A DNA stretch of 64,000 nucleotides, taken from assembly GCA_010279815.1 (NCBI GenBank), contig QEOQ01000694.1, positions 1-64,000 on the forward strand. Direction: 5' to 3'. A model generated the notes under the pieces. The model ran no database searches and was not told the DNA's origin. It was given only the letters and a program-made list of their open reading frames with translations. Positions 50,240 through 63,570 of the stretch are shown here, one piece after another. A program made the position numbers and the translations under genes. This DNA comes from Brachionus plicatilis. Taxonomy: Eukaryota; Rotifera; Eurotatoria; Ploima; Brachionidae. Each line of letters begins with the position of its first letter. The first letter of the stretch is position 1.

Positions 50240-52907
50240 TTTTTATTAAGTCTTTGAAAAAGCAAAACATTGCAATCTTTAATTTTAATTTTTTAATTTT
50301 TTTTCAAGGCATAAAAAAATTGATCATCAACCTATACATTAATCTTGTGTAAAAATATTCAAAGGTTTTCTCACCATTAACCGTTTTTAACATTTTTTCA
50401 ATAAAATTCTCATTATTCCTTATTTTTTATTTTAAAATCCTTGAGTCATTTTACTATAATTTCACTCTAAAATGTTCAGGAGAATTTTAAAATAATAACG
50501 ATTTATATGCAAAAGATATAATTCTATCGAAAGTAAGATGCCGAATCGCATAGAAGCTATCTTCTAAAATTTTGTTGAAGTTATTTGCTTCAAATTTAAA
50601 TTTAAATAATTTAAATATTGAAAAATAACACAAAAGATTGTAACAATAATCAAACTAAAACGAAATAAATGTTTTAAAAAACTGTTTTTTTTTACAGAAA
50701 AAAATAAAAATCTTCTAATACTCAATGATTTCTAAAAATAAAATTTTAAAATCAAAGTCGAAATTGTTGGAAAAAATTAAAATTAAGTAAAATTTGAATG
50801 TAATTTAGAGAATAATTAAATAATGAAATGATAATATGAAATTAATATTTGATTTTTGAAAAGAAAAGATTAATCTATTTTTTAGTGTATATTTTTAATT
50901 TCAAAAAAATATTTTATTTTTTTAATAGTTTCTCGAAATAGATAAGTAATACTTTTAAAAATTAAGAATATTTTTAGTGCAAAATAATTTGAAAAAAAAG
51001 TAAATCATCAAAATTTAAATTAGAATAATTGAATAAATAAGAAAATTTAAAAGTAAAAATAAACTTGAAAGATTCATTTTATTTTTTTAAATTATGTGAA
51101 AAAACTTTTATTTGGTTAAAAATAAGGAAATTTTTAAACAAAATGATGTGCTTGTAATTCAAAATGGATACGACTAATTTTAAAATTGAATAGAATATTC
51201 ATGAAACTATTTGGATATGGTATCAAACACAGATTATAAGCTGAGACAGTTGTGTCGTGGAATTAATAAAATTGATGAATAAATACTAGAAAATATCCTT
51301 GATTGATAAATTTCTGTCTAATAAAAAATCTTGTATAAATGAAACGTTGAAGTAATTTATTTAGACAACTTATCATGCTAAAAGGACGAAAAATAAAGCA
51401 GTTCTAATAAAATAGTACCGGTCAATTTGACGGCCCAGCGCGTCCGGCCATGTCGGTCCAAAAATTTTTAGCTAAAAATAAAAATAATAAGGAAGAACTT
51501 AACTTTTTTTTGTTCAATCGAAATGAATATTGCATACTTGGCTTAACTTAGTAGTGAATAAAATAAGGATAAGATTAAAAATTGACTTTTTTTTATATTT
51601 TTTATAATTTAATCAGGAACATAATCAAAAATTAATTATTTTTAATATCAAAATTAACTTGGTTGAATTTAAAAATATTTTTTAAAACATTCTTAGCACT
51701 GTCAGGTGGAGGGCCGTCTAAGCAGACATTGTCGGATTCTGCATGTAAAATATCAATTTTCAATTTTAAAACAGGCATTATATATAGAAAACCATTTTTG
51801 AATTAAAAACTTAATTTTTAATTTTATTGTTAAAATTATGGTATAAAGCAATGTTAGGGGTTTTCTCTACACCATTATTCGTGAACTAACTGTTAGAAAA
51901 TAATCATGATTTTTAGAAAAAAAGCTTTAAGTTATTCAACTAAAATTTATTCTCTCAGTAATTATTAGGCTATATTTTCATTATAAAGAATAAATATAGA
52001 TTTTTTTTTTTCAGTGTAAAAAATTGAATAATTTAAACCTAAAGCTAAAAAATTCAAATTAAATGCCAAGTAAAACAGATTTTTCAACGATATAATAAAT
52101 CAGTTTTATCTATGTAAAGTTTTGGAAACAAGCTTGAAATTTGTTATCTTTAAACAAAATAATTAATGAAAAATTTTGCGGTAAAAATGCAAACTGCTAT
52201 TTAATAAAATGAACTAAGTTAGGTTAAAACAAAATCAAGATCTTACTTAAAATAAACTTAAAACTCTAAATAGAAAGTTTATTGTTTTCAGATATCATTT
52301 ATAAAACTGGTTTAATTAAGAGCAGAATTTTTTTAAAATTTTATTGAAGAACTCATTAATTTTGAAGATCAATTAAATATTTTGACAAATAAAGTTAAGC
52401 TAATTAAAATCAACTCTGAATATCATTAGAAAGCAATTATAATTTCCAATAAGATAAACAAACTTTTGAGATCAATTCTTTAAGCCAAAATGCATTTTTA
52501 TCTTTTTTTTTGATATTGTTGATTAGAGCTTTAAAAAAAATTTTCTAAACAGATTCCTTAAGTTAAACATTTGATTAAATTTTTTTTTATTTGTTTTTAG
52601 AAAAGATAAATTTGTCTGATTCTTTTGTTTAAAAATTTACATTTCCTCTCATAAATCAAAAATATTTTTTTGTTGAAAACCGGTCATAGCAAAATAATAT
52701 TTCAAAATTTTTAGTTTTTAAATCGGGACGAGCCATTTGAAAAAAGTCATCTGTAAATTGGATTGCAATCAAAATACGCATCTAAATTATATTTTTAAGA
52801 TTAATAATCTAGAATTTGATCAAAACTTCTAAAATGTCGTCATATGGTCTGCTTTCATTTTCTATTATCAAATTATTTATTTAATTTTTTAATTTTTTAT
52901 TAAGATA

Positions 52908-53146
52908 CCGTAAATATTTGTTTTTTAACGTCGCACTAAAAGCCCAAGAATTCAGTTTTGATGCCTTAAAAAAAATAGTTTTTTCAACTTACCAAGAAAT
53001 CAAAATTGAAAATCTCGTTATTAAGTTGGCTTCCAGTTCCATAGATTTTCATTTTTTCTAACATAAGCCTTGGAAAATTTTATTTTTCGAAGCTCCTAAA
53101 CCAAATTCTTGCTTTTAATGCGACGTTAAAAAACAAATATTTACGG
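52908..53146. mobile_element. TA-flanked MITE, CCGTAAATATTTG family
   Basis: 239 bp with ~45-bp terminal inverted repeats: both ends read CCGTAAATATTTGTTTTTTA, then ACGTCGCA(C/T)TAAAAGC and AAGAATT. TA dinucleotides flank it at 52906-52907 and 53147-53148. No coding capacity. A second, one-armed copy is at 25541. Confidence 0.88.
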
Positions 53147-56100
53147 TAACTTTTTGGCGAAAATTATCTTTTTTTAAGCAATAATTTTTTTTTTCAATTT
53201 AAATTTTACCACTATAAAATAAAACAGGCTTGTTTAATTAAAATTTAAATTTTTCTATTTTAAATAAATTCAGAAGTTGGGCGAATGAAAGTTTATTTAA
53301 AACTCCTTTTTTTTATGTTCTATTATTTTCTACTTAAATTAATTTTATTTAATTTAAGGCATGAAAATTTTCATGATTTTATTTCTTAAATAATTTTTAT
53401 ATAGGTCTGGGGGTCTTTTATTTGGCTTAAATTCAAATTATCTAACAAAACAAAAATATTCCTTAAATTATCATATCATTTTATTAATATAATTTAAAAT
53501 CTTCATTCTTCCAAACACTAAATTTGTGACTGCATATGTGACATTGTGCCATTTCGGATATATTTCCCATCAAATAAAAATTTACATTGCATGGTTATAT
53601 TTTTGACATTCAAATCATTATCAGTTTTCTATTTAAATCTATACATACTATATTTAGATCTATCTTACATTTTCTAATTATAAGTACAATATTTTATTTT
53701 TTTTCAATAAAATTCAAGACTTGCCATTTAATAGCTAAAATTTATTTAAAATATATCAATCAAATATTTAGGGTTGAGATGTTTTATTTAAAAAAAAATC
53801 AAAAAAATAATTAAAATAGTTTTAACTTTTAGCTACCATTAATGAATTATATGCTGATTGTGTGTTTGTAAGCAAATCGATAGAAACTAGGTTTTTTTAA
53901 ATAAAAAGTTACAAATTTTTTAAAATATCAAGACCTAAGCCAACAATCGATTAAATTGATAATAGCAACTCAGTTATTTTTAGGAATAAATAAACACATT
54001 TAATTTAATTTTGAACAATGCTTTTTAATTAATTCAAACAAATTATTCATTGTATTTACTGGATTTTTTCAAATCAAATTTTTGATTTTATATTAAATCA
54101 AAATAAAAGTTAAGAAAATTAAAAAAATTCTTATTATCAATTTTGTTTACCAGAACTTTCATTTATTAATTATCAATATAAATATACCACTATAATTTAA
54201 ATCGAACTTTTTGTTTTATTCTTTTTTTGTGAACTAATGGGTCAAATTTTTTTAGGTAAGATAATTCAAAAGATAAAGGCAAAGCCATTAAAAAGCAATT
54301 ATTAGAAACAAAATTTGGATACATGAGAAAAAAAAACACATACCATTTCTTTAGGCTAAAGCTGATAAGAAGCTGCTAAAAAGAGAACTTAAAATTCATG
54401 ATCAAGTTTCAGATTTATTAAATTCGAAATTTGATACAAAATTTTTAAAAGATAAAAAATTTCGATCAAACTATTGTTTCTCGAATTTAAAGTGTAACTT
54501 ATAGACATAAGGCATACAAAAAATGTTTAAGCATATCAAATCTCCAGATTATAAAAAGAGTGATAACTGTATATACAATCTAGTTTCTGTTTTTAAAATT
54601 TAAGCCTTTTAAACAGTCTATGTCTCTAATGAACTAGATGCAACAAAAATCGAAGAGGATAATTGTGGTAAGCAGGATATTGTGGTGGAAAGATTATTGA
54701 CCTGAGTCTATTTATTAAGCTATTAGCAAAAATATTTCCTTTCTAGCCAAATCCTACAGACCTCTAATTTGACACTAATTGTGAACACAGTATTGCACCG
54801 GATCAATTTATTTTGAAGAGAAAGAATTTTTTTGAACACATAAATTTAGCCAAGCGATTATTAATGACAAAGTCAAACATATTTTTTGAATTAAAATTTA
54901 ATTATTCATTATTGGTTTTGACTTAAAATGGGACAAGTTCTAGTTTTAAAAAAAATACAATTGATCACTTGTGAACATTTATTTGACTCTCAAAGTAAAT
55001 TTTTTATTATTAAGTGGTGTTTAGTGTTTTCAAGTTTAATTTTTGCATGATCTTGATGTCAAAAAAAATTACAATCTTAAATTTTTCCAAATTTTTAGGT
55101 TTAAAACAATAAATTAAAATTAAAACAATAAATTACAATTAAATTAAAATTGGATATCTTAAGAGAATATTAAACTTCAAACAAGCAGAGTTGTTAAAAA
55201 GTCCAAAGTTCAAGTCAAAGTCACTAAAATTAAAGCCCAAGTCTGGACTTTAAATTTTAATGTTTTTAAAGAATAAATTTTAAGATTGACCCTATTTGAA
55301 TTTGTCTAGTTGGACATAAACTAATTGATTTTGTCTGAACTTTGATTAGAATTTTTTTATTTGGATTATCTTTATTTTTAATGTAGAAAATTCAAGTTTT
55401 AATTAAAAATTTTACAAATTATTTCATATAAGAGTTTTTCGTGTCTAGTTGATTTAAATAAATTTTTTTATAAAATTAATTTTGTTTTAATTTGAAAAAT
55501 AAATGAATTGAATGAAGATTTTTTGATTTGATGATTTTTTTTTATTTTTTATCTATTTAAAAAAGATTTATTCTATAAAAAGTCAGATATTTTATTTGAA
55601 TCTTTAATTATTATTTTTTATAACTTCTTAGAATTAAAGTTGAAATTTTGCAATTCAACTCTAGTTCACTACTAGCAAAATAAATTTGCTTCTAATAGCC
55701 TAATTACAATGGATTCGAGTGTTGTTATGACAATTTTTTTCGTGTATATTTCCTAGTGAAATCATTCATTTAAAATTTAATTTATCGATATACTTCGGAT
55801 TTTTCTAAATATTTAATTTTAAAAATCAGTCAAAGAATTGAAATTATTTTGGCAAATAAAAGCTCCGAAAAAAAATTCTAAGAGTTCCTAAAGCGTTAAA
55901 AATTTTTAATTTTTTAGAAACATTTCTTAATGAGAAATGCCTTAGGATAAAAAGGTAAAGATTGGGTAATGTAAAGTTTATTTTCAAACTTCTTTGCCTA
56001 ATTGACAACCGAAGCTTGCTAAACAAAACAAAAATATAAAAATTCCAAGCTAAAGCTTCAACATTAAATTAGATATTAATGTTTACTTACTTTTCATCAT

Positions 56101-56665
56101 CTTTTTAAAAAATAAATTAAACTAATATAGTTTTTAATAAACAAAGAAAAAAGTCCAAAGAGCAAAATTTTCATCCGCCATTTTAGTAACTCCTTTTAAA
56201 TTTGGAATTTTGCATTAAATTCTCTCAGCTTTTGATTCAGATCAGAGTTTAGATAAGCACTGTTTGCCCATTTTGTATGTTATTTTTTTGGTAGCAATAT
56301 CAACTCATGAATTATTATAATTGAAAAAATCTTAAAGTATATATGAAGCATTTTGAGCTTTATATTGTATTTTTTTAAAATCTTTTAATTTTGCGGATCT
56401 TAGCTGCAATAGTTGTCTGTGCATGCAAATAGCTGAAGAGAAATTCATAATTTCAAATGAATAAAGAATAATTTCTATAATAACTTGATTTTTTTGTTTG
56501 TCTTAAATTAAACAAAAATCGATACAAGACCTCAGTACCCAAGCTGTTCGAGAGCTTTTTCGCTGTCCAGTCTTTTTTAAATTATGCTAAATTAAAAAAT
56601 TTTTTTCAGATTTTTAATTACTAATCAGTTGACAGAAAATTCGATACAACTTTGTTGGCAAAAAG

Positions 56666-59600
56666 ATGGACCTGCTCAATCAACCTCGTTCAAACAGTCA
56701 ATCAAACGAGGACCATACTCTAAAAGAGTGCGAAGCCTTTGTGAACAAACACAACATAAAAGATTTGCTAAAAGACTGCATTGTTCAATTGTGCCTAAAG
56801 AAGCCCGAAAATCCAATTACTTTCCTTAGACAACACTTTGAAAGATTGGAAAAAGTAAGTACTAGGATAAATCGAACGAGTCTAATTAATAATTGCATTC
56901 TTCCTTTTTCTTTCTTTTTTTTCTTGGCTTATTTATTTAATTATTTTCTAATGCAAACTAATAATCACGATTTAATCTTTAATTTCCTTGATTCGAAAAA
57001 GATTAATAGTAAAATATTTGCTTTTTGAGCCGTGGTTGTTGTTTATACAACAAAAATGCATAAAAGTAAAGTTTTTATATAAAAATAAAATACAAACTCT
57101 ATCTTACTCGGCTAAAATTTTAAAATTTTCATTCTTTCAAAATGGGCAACTGCACTGCTAATTCATTTGACTTGTACAAAAGCTGCAAATACGACTTTTC
57201 CAACATTGGCATGTACCGTCAATTTTCAGAGCATCAGCTCTTTGATCCTGAAGTGGTGCTGAAATTTTCTCATCTAAGAAACTCGAAAAGAATACCTGTT
57301 GTACAAGAGGCATGTTTTTTTAGAATCAATCTCTATTAGATGCTTTTTACAGCCAGCATTTGCCAAGCTTCATTTAATTCTAAAATTAAAAGACCAACTC
57401 TAACACTTTTTATAACATTCTATATTTAAATTAGATCATAAGCTCAATTGAGTGCAATAATGGCTCTAATCAACAGCATTTTTTAAATTATAATTTGCAT
57501 CAATTCATAAACGTAAGGTTTTTGCTGCCTAAATTTATATTTTTTAATATTAGATATTAGTTTTAATATTTTAAACTGCTTTTCTATTATTAAAGACTGA
57601 TTTCTGTATTTATTTATTTATTTATTTCACCCTAGTATTTAATTTATCCAAAAAATTTATATCACTCTCTGTGTTTTTTTTTACTTAAATTAAAAATAAT
57701 TTCATGATTGTGCAAAATTGTGAATTTATTTAATTAATCGTTAATCTAAAAGGGAAAAAATTCTCTTGTCATTTATTTTTTTATAAATAATAAAGTAATT
57801 GATTTAAAAAAAATGAATTTGAATTTAGTTTCTTGGGCTGAATGGCGTTTATAATGAAATGACAATCATTAAAATAGAATTTCTTGTGGAGCAACATTAC
57901 TTATGATTTGATATTAAAATGAGAATTATTTGCTAAGAATATCAGTTTTATAATTTCATAAGGTTTTTTTTTCATTTCAGCAGAAACTATGAATAGATTT
58001 AAATTAAATTAAAATTTCCTGTTGTAGGATTTCAACATCAAGTGAATACATATTTTCATTTAATTCTTTCTATTTTAATAATTTCTGACTTTTTTAGTTT
58101 CATAAATAAATTAACTAGATAACAACCAGACATGATTGCAATTATTTAATCTAAAATTTTGATGAGTTAAGTTAAAATAAAAAGCAGAAAATTTTCTTCT
58201 AAACATAAATGCTAGAATCTTCTATTTATTATGTCAAAAAAAAGAAATTATTGCAGTAAAACTTTATCCTAATGCAAGTTAATTCCTTTTTACACACTGG
58301 CATTATCATTAAATTTTTTAATTCTGAACGCAGCAGTAAATTAAGCATACTTGTACAAAAACAACTTCCTGTTTAAATAATCGATATAAAAAATATCACA
58401 ACAAAACATTCATTTAGTCAAACTTATCATAAATCGTTTTGTTCTTTTAAAAGCTTGATTAAATTTTATTTTTATTTTTATTATGTTTTTAGGATTGCTT
58501 ATTTAGTTGTAAAATTTAGCTGTAATTAAAATTAGAATTTAACAAAAATTTAAGATTAAATTTAAATAAAAATAAATTTTTTTTTAGGAACAAAAATTGA
58601 TTAACGGAACCACCACAACTTTAAGCTCACACAGTGCCAAGACAATTCGAACAGAAAAAATAAGCTCTTCGGCATCGCCAACTAATCAGCGCCTAGGACA
58701 AATTAATGTTAATACTGCACATTCACTTACATCTAGCATGAACAGCTCCGAGTCGAATTCTACTACAGGATCTCATACAGTAATAAATGGTGTAGCAAGC
58801 ATGACTATGAATGAAGAGTCCGAAGAAAATGTAACCATGCTGCCACCGCCAAAAGCGGTCGGTAAACTTAGACGAGGTGCTGTTAGTGCCGAGCCATTTT
58901 CAGAAGAAGACGCCACTTCTTACGTAAAAAAAGTGGTACCTAAAGATTACAAGACAATGGCTGCTTTGTCCAAAGCAATATCCAAAAATATCCTCTTTGC
59001 ACATTTGGATGATAATGAGCGAAGTGATATTTTCGATGCAATGTTTCCTGTGGTGCATTGTGCCGGCGAAACAATTATCAAACAAGGAGATGAGGGTGAC
59101 AATTTTTACATAATTGATAGTGGTGAAGTTGCTGTCTATGTTAATAACGAGTTGGTCACAAATATATCAGATGGGGGAAGTTTTGGTGAACTCGCCCTTA
59201 TTTACGGACAATTGAGGGCTGCAACAGTAAAAGCAAAAACAGATGTTAAGCTTTGGGCTATCGATAGAGACACATACAGGAGAATTTTGATGGGCAGCAC
59301 CATACGTAAAAGAGACATGTATCAAGAGTTCTTGAGCAAAGTTTCAATTTTAGGTAAATGAAAATAAAAAAGATAACTTTAAATTTTAGTTTTTAATTTT
59401 AAAAAATTAAGAATCTTTGGATAAATGGGAAAGACTGACTGTTGCAGATTCACTGGAGCCGGTTCAGTTTGAGGATGGACAAAAAATAGTTGTGCAAGGC
59501 GAACATGGAGAAGACTTTTTCATAATTATAGAGGTAATTTAAATTAAAAATTTAAGATGATGTTTTTTAAATATTTATTTATCAGGGCAACGCTGCTGTT

Positions 59601-59840
59601 TATCAACAAAAGAATGACAACGAAGAGTCTGTTGAAGTTGGTCGCTTGGGGCCATCTGATTATTTTGGAGAAATAGCTCTGCTCTTGGATAGACCTCGTG
59701 CCGCCACTGTTATTGCCAAAGGACCTTTGAAATGTGTTAAACTCGACAGACAACGATTTGAAAGAGTACTAGGTCCTGTATCAGAAATTCTTAAACGAAA
59801 TATTTCACGCTACACTAGTTTTGTTTCGCTCTCGGTATAA
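56666..59840 (+). CDS. PRKAR1: cAMP-dependent protein kinase type I regulatory subunit
   Basis: Exons 56666-56854, 58588-59353, 59412-59533 and 59586-59840 give 443 residues. The first exon is the docking/dimerisation domain ([43 protein letters not shown]). Exon 2 has a Ser/Thr-rich linker about 60 residues longer than in human PRKAR1A, then the inhibitor site [10 protein letters not shown] (pseudosubstrate, Ala at the phospho-position, typical of type I), and [18 protein letters not shown]. Two cyclic-nucleotide-binding domains carry phosphate-binding cassettes [19 protein letters not shown] and [19 protein letters not shown]; the C-terminus YTSFVSLSV is family-typical. It holds catalytic subunits inactive until cAMP binds. 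Intron 1 is 1733 bp and contains a candidate alternative first exon. Confidence 0.95.
57142..57339 (+). CDS. Candidate alternative first exon of PKA-RI, or small separate gene
   Basis: An ATG frame, [20 protein letters not shown]..., continuing [20 protein letters not shown] to RIPVVQE, lies in PKA-RI intron 1. Its composition looks coding. Met-Gly-Asn-Cys resembles an N-myristoylation plus palmitoylation signal. Possible donors (GTT|GTACAA or GAG|GCATGT) are both phase 0, matching the acceptor at 58588. If joined, the protein would lack the dimerisation domain but keep the inhibitor site and both cAMP sites. Without a splice the frame ends at 57339 as a 65-residue peptide. Confidence 0.4.
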   Translation: MGNCTANSFDLYKSCKYDFSNIGMYRQFSEHQLFDPEVVLKFSHLRNSKRIPVVQEACFFRINLY

Positions 59841-60599
59841 TCAACACCAAAATATTACTTTATAAGTTGAGGATTTTTTGTTATTCTAAAAATGAATTGG
59901 GAAAAAAATTAGAATAATCATTAACAGCTTGTATTTTATTTTTATTCTAAAGTTTTTTTGCGCAAATTATTCAAATTTTCTTAATCTCACTTACTCACTT
60001 TGTTATCGTATTAAGACTTAAATTCACTTTAAAAAAATAAAAAACTTATTTCAGTAAATAGTAATTTTTTAATTTAATTATGATCAAAATAAATTATTTG
60101 TTTTTTTCTTTTTAATATTTAATTTGTAATTTTTTTTTTAAATAAAGTTATAAAAAAATCTGTTCTATAGTATTTGTATTAAAGAACCGGGTTTTTATTA
60201 AATTTATTTTTGAAGTGGTTATATGAATTAAAAATATGAAAATAGAGGTATCATTGAACAATTTTAAACACTAAAGTATTTAATTATTAATTTTTGAATT
60301 GTTTTTTAAAAATTATCTCAAATCTTAATTTTTTGTTTTCAAATTCAAGGCTAATTAATATGCAAATGGTCCAATCTATGAAGGATGGTTAACGCTTCTT
60401 TTTTTTTAAATTAATTTAAATTACATTATAATTTTTGAAATAAATTTTAAATTCCACACGAAATTATTTTTAAAATAATCATTTTTTAATATGAGTTTAA
60501 TCTGTTAATCAAAATCTTTTAAATTTTAAAATCTAAAATGTGCATGAGCATTTTTAAAATTATCAATTTATCTCTGAATTTATTTAAAAAGCTTTACAA

Positions 60600-60731
60600 A
60601 CGGATAGATGTGTCTAGTACTTATTCTATCGGTTGAGAATTGTAACGGTGTAAATAGCTACCATAGTAGTCTTCCGTGTAAGACTTCTCCGCAAGTTTCT
60701 TGCAGTAGCTAATTATTATTATTATTATTTA
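60600..60731 (+). repeat. SINE-like patch ending in (ATT)n
   Basis: A GC-richer 130-bp segment with small hairpins (GTCTTCCGTGTAAGAC, GCAAGTTTCTTGC) ends in (ATT)5 beside an otherwise AT-only background, the layout of short retroposons. No second copy was found in the window and no tRNA-like promoter boxes were recognised. Confidence 0.35.
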
Positions 60732-63100
60732 AAACATCAATAAGATTCAATGTGATAACTTAAATTAAAAATTTAATTTTAGATTAAAATGTCAAGCATA
60801 AAATGTTGCGGTATGCTGAAAAATTTTTTTTGATTTAAATTTTTCAAAATATTAAATAAATTTATACAAGTATCGTTGCCGAGGATTGATTCAATTTTGA
60901 AATATAATTTATTTTTTTAAAAATTAAACTTAGATTTTAAATAATTTTTGGATTTTTTCTCAATTTGGTATATATGGGAGTTGTGTCTACAAAAATTTTA
61001 TACTCTGATATTTGAAAATATTTTCAAATGATATCTTTTTTGTTACATTTAAAATTCATATAAGCACTTTAAAAAATGAGCACAACTTAAAAAATCCTCT
61101 AAGATTAATTATTGTTCAAGTAAATTTTAAATAAATACAGTTGATTTTGTTATTAAAAAATTTTTTGAACTTTAAAAAAAAAGATTTTAAATAATATAAC
61201 AGCTTGCTTGTGATAATAGATTAATTATTGTACCTAAATAAAATATTCAAATAAACAATAATTCTTTTAGGAATTAGAAAAGTTACCTTTAATTAAGGAA
61301 TTTTAAGTGGATTTATTGTTTTCTCAAAAATATCAATTTTTTAAGGTTTTATTGAATATTTTAGAATATAAAATAAAGCTAGCTTTTTTAAAGAAATGAC
61401 ATTAGAAATATTTTTTAAATTTTCAGAGATGAATTTTTTTCAACTTTCCTTGCCAAATTCGCAGAATTTTAAATAATATTTTCAGTCTTTTTATTAGTAA
61501 AAAATTAATAATCAAAAAACATAATTAATATTTATTATACAAAATTTTTAACATGTGAATATTAAAGAATTTAATTAGATTCAATTATTTATATATTTTT
61601 ATTTTAAAATCAAAAAAATATCTTTATTTTATTTTATTTTATATTATAACTTATATTAAAAAAATGTATAATGAGAATACTTTAGTTAAGTGAATAAGTT
61701 AGTCAAAATCAGAATATAGAATTTAAAAAGCCTTTAAAATTTAAAATCCAGGTGTTAGGTGTCATTTTTTTTCTAATTTTATTTATTATCAAAAAAGCAT
61801 AAATTAAGTTTTAATAAATATTTATGGTCATAAATTGAGAAAGATGGCTTTTCACATCTCATTCAAATTTCTTTTTATAATACTTGATAATCTCAGCTCA
61901 TCTTTAAAACAATTAACATATTTTTAAATATTTATTTTTTCAGTAAGATATATTTGTGAATTAATTATGTTTTAACATAGCATAAAGTCAAACAAATTTT
62001 TAGTATATAAACAATTATCAATTTTTGATTCGAATTCTTCCGAAGGCTTTATGTTATTTAATTTTCAAACACATTTAGGTTTTCAAATAATTGCAAATTT
62101 TAAAATAAATCTACCTTTATCATAATTTACTTATTTACTCTTATTTTTTAGTAGAGGTTCAACTAAACTTAAACGTAAAATAAACATAAAATCTTTTAAA
62201 ACCTTTTTGTTTAAAAAAACACATTTACCATTTATGCAAATATAATGATACTGGTATGTCATTGGTATGTCTTACGAGTACATTCATAGAACAAAAATGC
62301 TCCATGGATAATTTTCAATCAAATTAGAACATTTACTGCACAAACTATCTAAGCCAATTCACTGTAAATAAATTTTCCAATTCTGATTTGATTTTGTTTA
62401 GATTATCAACAATTTTTTATTGACCCTACACTTTTTCTTTTGTCTTCATATATAGTTTAATTAAATTTTAAAATGGCTGAGAGTAACAAAGTTTATTCTG
62501 TCATTAGATAAAAACGAAAAAATAAAAAAGAAATTTAGCTTTTTTCTAAAAGTTTATTAAAAAATGTTTTCGGATAACAATCAAACTAAAAAGTCAATAC
62601 AAAATTAGATAAATAAATTAAAAAAGAATTAGGAAAGATTTTAGAAGAAAAAATCCTTTTCATTGAACCATTTATGAAATTAGTTAGATAAGTTTTTTGA
62701 AAAATCTTCTTAAATCAATTTTTATTTAAAAAAAAAATTAAATTGATTTTCAAAACACTTACGATTATGTTTTATATTAAATTTGGTTCAATATTTAAAA
62801 ATAAAATTTAATTTTAAATTAAAAAATAAGTACGAAAATTTCAATTTATTAAAATATTCAAAATCCCTCTAACTTTTTTTAAATTTTTCATTTTATTTCT
62901 GCTTAAAGATATGATTTTCCAAATTAAAATAGCTTTGCAAGAAATTTGCCTTAAGTTAGTATTTAAAATAAAAGGAAAATTTTAAGAGGGATATTAATAG
63001 TTCAGTTGTTCCCAAAAATTAATTAGAATTTATCAAATTTCTATTTCATTGCTTAAGCGTTTCTTAATCTCTAGACTTATTAATTTTTGGCATATGTTTA

Positions 63101-63570
63101 ATTTGTGATCACTCGATAACACATTTTTTTTAAGTCCAAAAAATTGTGATTATAATTATGCATGATCACATTTTTTTTAATGCATAATAATTTGTGATCA
63201 TAAACTTTCACATTTACTTCGTGAATACATATATGTATACATTTACTTATTACTTAAGTAATATAACCAAAATGTAGGAATGATAATGTCCATCAATATG
63301 TATTTTTCTAATGCAATTTTGGACTACCGATCTCATAGATCACTGTGCCTCTAATAGAATAATATAAAAAATTTAATTATTTAAATTTTGAATTTTAAGC
63401 TTGTGATTGAAAATTAAAAAATCTTTTGTTACTTATATGTTGATTAGGTCTCATAATATAACATTTTTAGCTTACGTTTTGATCACAGATTTAATTAATA
63501 AATCAATAATAATCACTTATTTTTTAAATATAATTATGTGATCAGAGATATATAAATGATCACAAATAAG
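63101..63570. repeat. Cluster of TGTGATCA palindromic repeats
   Basis: The motif (T)TGTGATCA or its reverse TGATCACA occurs about six times: near 63103, 63163, 63192, 63480, 63537 and 63557. The outermost copies, ATTTGTGATCAC and ATGATCACAAAT, are inverted, so the stretch may be a degenerate foldback element. Confidence 0.5.

Larger units (their letters stand above)
49752..56665. other. 6.9-kb AT-rich gene-poor stretch with MITEs
   Basis: Divergent spacer between PPP6C and PKA-RI. No conserved coding region. It contains the TA-flanked palindrome at 50180-50239, GC-rich islets at 51418-51470 and 51700-51745, a full MITE at 52908-53146, and a decayed coding-like patch at ~54240-54700 with several stops. 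Confidence 0.5.

Noticed and set aside
54240..54700. Lys-rich coding-like patch
   Set aside because: Interrupted by stops in all frames and without homology I can name; at best a relic.
56629..56829. Second frame over the PKA first exon
   Set aside because: It overlaps the well-conserved dimerisation-domain exon in another frame.
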